From positions 4,132,501-4,196,500 of the forward strand of contig NZ_JBBOYD010000001.1 of NCBI RefSeq assembly GCF_038007965.1: DNA of 64,000 bases. The letters run 5' to 3'. Position 1 is the first letter of the stretch; each line of letters begins with the position of its first letter. The stretch comes from Niallia sp. FSL W8-0635. GTDB lineage: Bacteria > Bacillota > Bacilli > Bacillales > Cytobacillaceae. Shown here one piece after another: positions 60,756 to 64,000 of this stretch. Position numbers and translations under genes: made by a program. The notes under the pieces were generated by a model. It did not search any database. It had not been told where the DNA came from and worked only from the letters and a program-made list of their open reading frames with translations.

Positions 60756-61666
60756 TTATATCCCCCAATTCTCCATCTACAAATTCTAGATTTATATAAG
60801 TACATAAAATATCTTAAACCCAATTTATGCTTAAAAATCATTGTTACTTCATAAAACATTCTCAAACTCGTTAACTTTATCCCTAAAGGAAACTTAATAA
60901 TTTTGTTAAATTTAAAATTATCCTCTTTAGTATTATTAAAATTTTTCACACAATGAACATCATATACTTTAGACCTATTCATCTTTCTAATATATTCAGC
61001 AGTTTGAAATTGGTCTAATGATTTCTCACTTCCTATACTAGATGCTCTTTTTCTATAGTTTAATAGAACTTCAGGAGTATTCATTATTTTAAAGCCTTTA
61101 TTCTTTATCCTTAATAAAAAGTCATAATCTTGAGCACTATTATAAGAATAATATCCATTAGCAACTTTATATAAATCTGACCTTAACAACCAAGTTGGAT
61201 GTGCTAGACAGTTTGTATAATTTAATAAAGAATTAATTTGTTTACTACTAATAGGATAGTTAGACTGTCCAATTATGTTATCAAACTCATCTATTAAAAT
61301 GCAATTTGCTCCAACTATATCAGCATTATTTTCAATTAAATATTTCATTTGTACTTCTAATCTTTTAGGTAATGCGATGTCATCAGCATCCATTCTTGCA
61401 ATATATTTATACTTACACTTACTAATTGCAAAATTAAGACTATTCGCCAATCCTATATTTTTATCATTTTTAAATATTCTTATTCTCTTATCTCTATCTT
61501 CTTTTTCCTTTAGTAATTTATATATCTCAGTGTTTTCCGGATTATCTAATACAATAATTAATTCTAACTCTTTATGAGTTTGGTTTAGTATAGAATCTAT
61601 ACTTTCTGAGATCCACTTAATTTTCTCGTTATAACAAGACATTATTACCGATATATAATCATTCAA
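60752..61666 (-). CDS. Glycosyltransferase family 2
   Basis: 304-residue GT-A enzyme: SVIMSCYNEKIKWISESIDSIL, ELIIVLDNPEN, DKNIGLANSLN, and the donor-binding ARMDADDIALPKRLE. AAGAGG before the ATG. It overlaps the epimerase start by 4 bp, so the two are coupled. Confidence 0.9.
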   Translation of the reverse strand: MNDYISVIMSCYNEKIKWISESIDSILNQTHKELELIIVLDNPENTEIYKLLKEKEDRDKRIRIFKNDKNIGLANSLNFAISKCKYKYIARMDADDIALPKRLEVQMKYLIENNADIVGANCILIDEFDNIIGQSNYPISSKQINSLLNYTNCLAHPTWLLRSDLYKVANGYYSYNSAQDYDFLLRIKNKGFKIMNTPEVLLNYRKRASSIGSEKSLDQFQTAEYIRKMNRSKVYDVHCVKNFNNTKEDNFKFNKIIKFPLGIKLTSLRMFYEVTMIFKHKLGLRYFMYLYKSRICRWRIGGYK

Positions 61667-61712
61667 TAAAATAACCTCTTTTATTAATTTATTTGCTTAA
61701 CAAGATTATATT

Positions 61713-62885
61713 TTAAGCTGTATCTAATAGTTTACTTTTTTTAATATTAAGTATGGCTAAACTATTAGCTATACTTAATATTAATATTGAAAATGATTCA
61801 CTAGAAACAAATATATTTTCTGTTAATCCTGCAATCATAACTACCACACTTATTAGAAATAAAGAATAATATCCTTCTATTCTAAAATTTTTAAAACTAA
61901 TGTATACCAAGAAGATAATTAAGGATACATATACTATAAATCCTATTACTCCGAAATCCACCAACATTCTAATATATTCATTATGCATACTGAATCCTAC
62001 AAACCTTTCTGAAAAAATCCTACTTGATTGCCATCCATGCCCAAATATCTTATAAATTCCAGGAAAATCATTAAACGCTGCGAGCCCGTCATACCATCTT
62101 AAAATTCTCCATTCAAAGGAATTTATTTGATCTGTATATTGATTCCCATAACTCATATTGAAGATTCTAGTAGTCATTAATAAACTCTCCGAAACTTTAA
62201 ATACTATTAATAATAAAAATGAGATAATTGATATTCTTAATACTGTTCGTATTTTATCTCTACTTCTTAAAAAGTAATTAAAGACTAAAATTATTAATAA
62301 CGTTATAAAAGATGTTCTAGCACCTGTTCCTAATAAAATCATTGCCATCATAAAAAAAATATATAAGTAATAGAAATTTTTATGTCTTTTGTATTCCTTA
62401 TCAAAATTTAATTTTTCTAATATAAAGATAATAATTACTATTAAATATATAGAATAGAAATTAGGATGACTAAACAAACTTTCAACTCTACCAGAATCAC
62501 CCAACATAATATATTGATATACACCCACGAAATTAAAAAGAAACGAGAACTTTATCAAATAAATTGATAAATCATACTTTCTCCATACTACAAAAACAAA
62601 AATGGGAATATATAATATCACCCTAATAAACTGTCCAATATCATATTTATCATTCAATAAATAAAACACTACAGTTGGAATAGTAATACCTATACTAATG
62701 AATAGTACTATAATAATAACCTTTTTATTCAAATCATTTGTTTTTTTTAACATAAATGGTAAATAAAACACAACTATAATGTAGGATATTAAAATAAGAC
62801 TACCATATTTAAATAAAAAAAAGCTTCTAAACTCTGGATTTAACGGTGATAATAATCCATAAAAAACACCCGTTAAAAATGTCAT
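61713..62885 (-). CDS. wzy: O-antigen polymerase-like membrane protein (Wzy)
   Basis: 390-residue protein with about ten to twelve hydrophobic segments and one larger loop (about 250-300, DQINSFEWRILRWYDGLAAFND...GHGWQS). Such a topology, with little sequence conservation, marks Wzy/Waa-ligase family proteins. Next to Wzx in the same cluster, repeat-unit polymerisation is the likely role. AGGAG before the ATG. Confidence 0.82.
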   Translation of the reverse strand: MTFLTGVFYGLLSPLNPEFRSFFLFKYGSLILISYIIVVFYLPFMLKKTNDLNKKVIIIVLFISIGITIPTVVFYLLNDKYDIGQFIRVILYIPIFVFVVWRKYDLSIYLIKFSFLFNFVGVYQYIMLGDSGRVESLFSHPNFYSIYLIVIIIFILEKLNFDKEYKRHKNFYYLYIFFMMAMILLGTGARTSFITLLIILVFNYFLRSRDKIRTVLRISIISFLLLIVFKVSESLLMTTRIFNMSYGNQYTDQINSFEWRILRWYDGLAAFNDFPGIYKIFGHGWQSSRIFSERFVGFSMHNEYIRMLVDFGVIGFIVYVSLIIFLVYISFKNFRIEGYYSLFLISVVVMIAGLTENIFVSSESFSILILSIANSLAILNIKKSKLLDTA

Positions 62886-62932
62886 TTTTTTACTCCTAAT
62901 TAATTTATTTGATATTCTTTTTTTATAAAGTA

Positions 62933-63538
62933 TTATTTATCAAAATTCCACTCATCTGTCTTATTGGATAACATTGAAGGAAACAATAAATTCTCTGAGC
63001 CATTATTATTAATCATTTTTGCTGGGACTCCAGCAATAGTCTTGTTAGGAATTATGAAAGACTTATTAACAACAGAATTTGCCCCAATTGCAATTCCGTC
63101 CGCAATAATTATATCTCCATATATTTTAGCACCTGGACCAATATAAACATTATCACCTATTTGCGGTACCTGAGCAAAATTATCGTTCGCAGTACCAATA
63201 TTTGTACACGCATGTAATCTACAATTTTTCCCCACTCTAGCCTTACCGTTAACTACAATAGTACCTCTATGTGCAATTGATAATCCGGGACCAAAGACAT
63301 TAACAGGGATATCAAAACCTAATGATTTTGATATCTTATGAAATCTATATTTAATATATAAGATATAAATTTTATTAAAAAAACCTTTTTTACAATTTAA
63401 ATAATACTCTAATTTTCTTAATATCCTTTCAAATCTCCAAATGTCATCTACAATTGGTCGAGGGAATCTACTTTTAATATTCAACGCTTTTTTGTCAGCC
63501 ATTAAATATTTTTTATAATCACTTTTATTTTTTATCAA
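62933..63538 (-). CDS. Serine acetyltransferase-like hexapeptide transferase
   Basis: About 201 residues with a CysE-like C-terminal beta-helix: GPGLSIAHRGTIVVNGKARVGKNCRLHACTNIG, VPQIGDNVYIGPGAKIYGDI, VVNKSFIIPNKTIAGVPAKMI (in parts). TTG at 63538 has AGGTGGAG 6 nt upstream and is preferred to GTG at 63550. In polysaccharide clusters these enzymes O-acetylate sugars, so a role in cysteine synthesis is unlikely. Confidence 0.82.
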   Translation of the reverse strand: MIKNKSDYKKYLMADKKALNIKSRFPRPIVDDIWRFERILRKLEYYLNCKKGFFNKIYILYIKYRFHKISKSLGFDIPVNVFGPGLSIAHRGTIVVNGKARVGKNCRLHACTNIGTANDNFAQVPQIGDNVYIGPGAKIYGDIIIADGIAIGANSVVNKSFIIPNKTIAGVPAKMINNNGSENLLFPSMLSNKTDEWNFDK

Positions 63539-63565
63539 TTCAAACTCCACCTAAACTTCCATTTT

Positions 63566-64000
63566 TCATTTTGAAATTTCACCGTATAATCCAATCAAAT
63601 CCTCCAAAGAATTATATATATTATAATTCTTCTTAATTTCTTCGAAATTATTATTAGCCATTTTATTTTGAAGTTCTATCTCGTTTAGTAATGTTACAAT
63701 TTTATTTGCCAAAGAATCAATATCCCCTGGTTTAATTAAATAACCGTTTACTCCATTTTTTATGACAGTTGGGATAGATCCTACCTCCGTAGATATTACA
63801 GGTATTCCATAACTCATAGCCTCTAATATTGACATAGGCATACCCTCATTATAGGAAGGCAATACATATATAATACTTTTAATATATATGTCTTCAATAG
63901 TTTCTTCTGACGAAACCCAACCTGGAATCAAAAACATTTCGTTTAGTGATAAAGTATTTATTTTTCTTTTAATATTATTTATCTCTCCATCGCCAGCTAA
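63566..64000 (-). CDS. Glycosyltransferase family 4, C-terminal part
   Basis: Runs off the right edge of the window. The visible frame starts with LAGDGEINN, then LIPGWVSSEETIEDIY, IIYVLPSYNEGMPMSILEAMSYGIPVIST (in part), with the Glu-x7-Glu nucleotide-binding pattern of GT4 retaining enzymes, and NGYLIKPGDIDSLANKI. The reading frame is open to 64000, so the ATG at 63937 is internal. Confidence 0.9.
   Translation of the reverse strand, partial: LAGDGEINNIKRKINTLSLNEMFLIPGWVSSEETIEDIYIKSIIYVLPSYNEGMPMSILEAMSYGIPVISTEVGSIPTVIKNGVNGYLIKPGDIDSLANKIVTLLNEIELQNKMANNNFEEIKKNYNIYNSLEDLIGLYGEISK

Overview
The window looks like chromosomal DNA of a low-GC, endospore-forming Bacillaceae species. The grounds are a GerA-type germination receptor subunit, a ComK-family competence regulator, AGGAGG-type ribosome binding sites, sigma-A promoters, CcpA-type cre boxes and many PTS and PRD carbohydrate operons. 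No rRNA, tRNA or CRISPR array was seen.

Layout. 1-5.5 kb: edge fragment of a REP-associated tyrosine transposase (RAYT), then a D-galactonate operon on the minus strand (IclR regulator, PfkB kinase, KDPG/KDPGal aldolase, galactonate dehydratase, MFS transporter). 5.7-8.4 kb: maltose/glucose-type PTS coupled to an EEP phosphatase resembling maltose-6'-phosphate phosphatase. 8.5-13 kb: broken repetitive-protein gene, chemoreceptor, orphan GerA subunit. 13.2-18.5 kb: amide island (two-component system, symporter, acetamidase/formamidase, APC permease). 18.5-24.7 kb: pseudogene, RpiR regulator, M20 amidohydrolase, PTS IICB and NagB. 25.6-33.6 kb: nine-gene operon with a PRD regulator, dehydrogenase, galactitol-type PTS IIA/IIB/IIC, small membrane protein, DhaK, DhaL and a RhaD-like aldolase. 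34.7-38.8 kb: ComK, XRE regulator, small sigma factor, a complete RAYT and ComM. 39-40.8 kb: a candidate type I toxin-antisense locus and the 5' part of a group II intron. 40.8-45 kb: BglG-type antiterminator with two RAT/terminator switches, a beta-glucoside-type PTS IIBCA and, in place of the usual phospho-beta-glucosidase, an ADP-ribosylglycohydrolase-family protein. 45.1-50.7 kb: two IS66 elements head to head, with older mobile-element debris. 51-64 kb: exopolysaccharide cluster (ugd, rmlBDCA, acetyltransferases, Wzx, Wzy, three glycosyltransferases, UDP-glucuronate-type epimerase) with a secreted lyase-like gene on the opposite strand.

Two repeat families tie the window together. The first is a ~95-bp multi-hairpin element ending in GGTGCCTGGCACC. 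Four of its five full copies lie at the 3' end of a minus-strand gene, where they form a terminator-like hairpin; they are the likely substrates of the RAYTs. The second is a family of decayed copies of the toxin-antisense cassette (R1), found at 25.5, 34.2, 39.2, 39.7, 45.2 and 45.3 kb. A decayed second copy of the comM-RAYT pair sits at 25.1-25.4 kb.

The most interesting candidates for new biology are the PTS-ADP-ribosylglycohydrolase operon, the Gat-PTS/DhaKL/RhaD operon, the type I toxin-antisense locus and the terminator-forming REP elements. The polysaccharide half (about 56-64 kb) is visibly more AT-rich than the rml genes beside it, which suggests recent acquisition.
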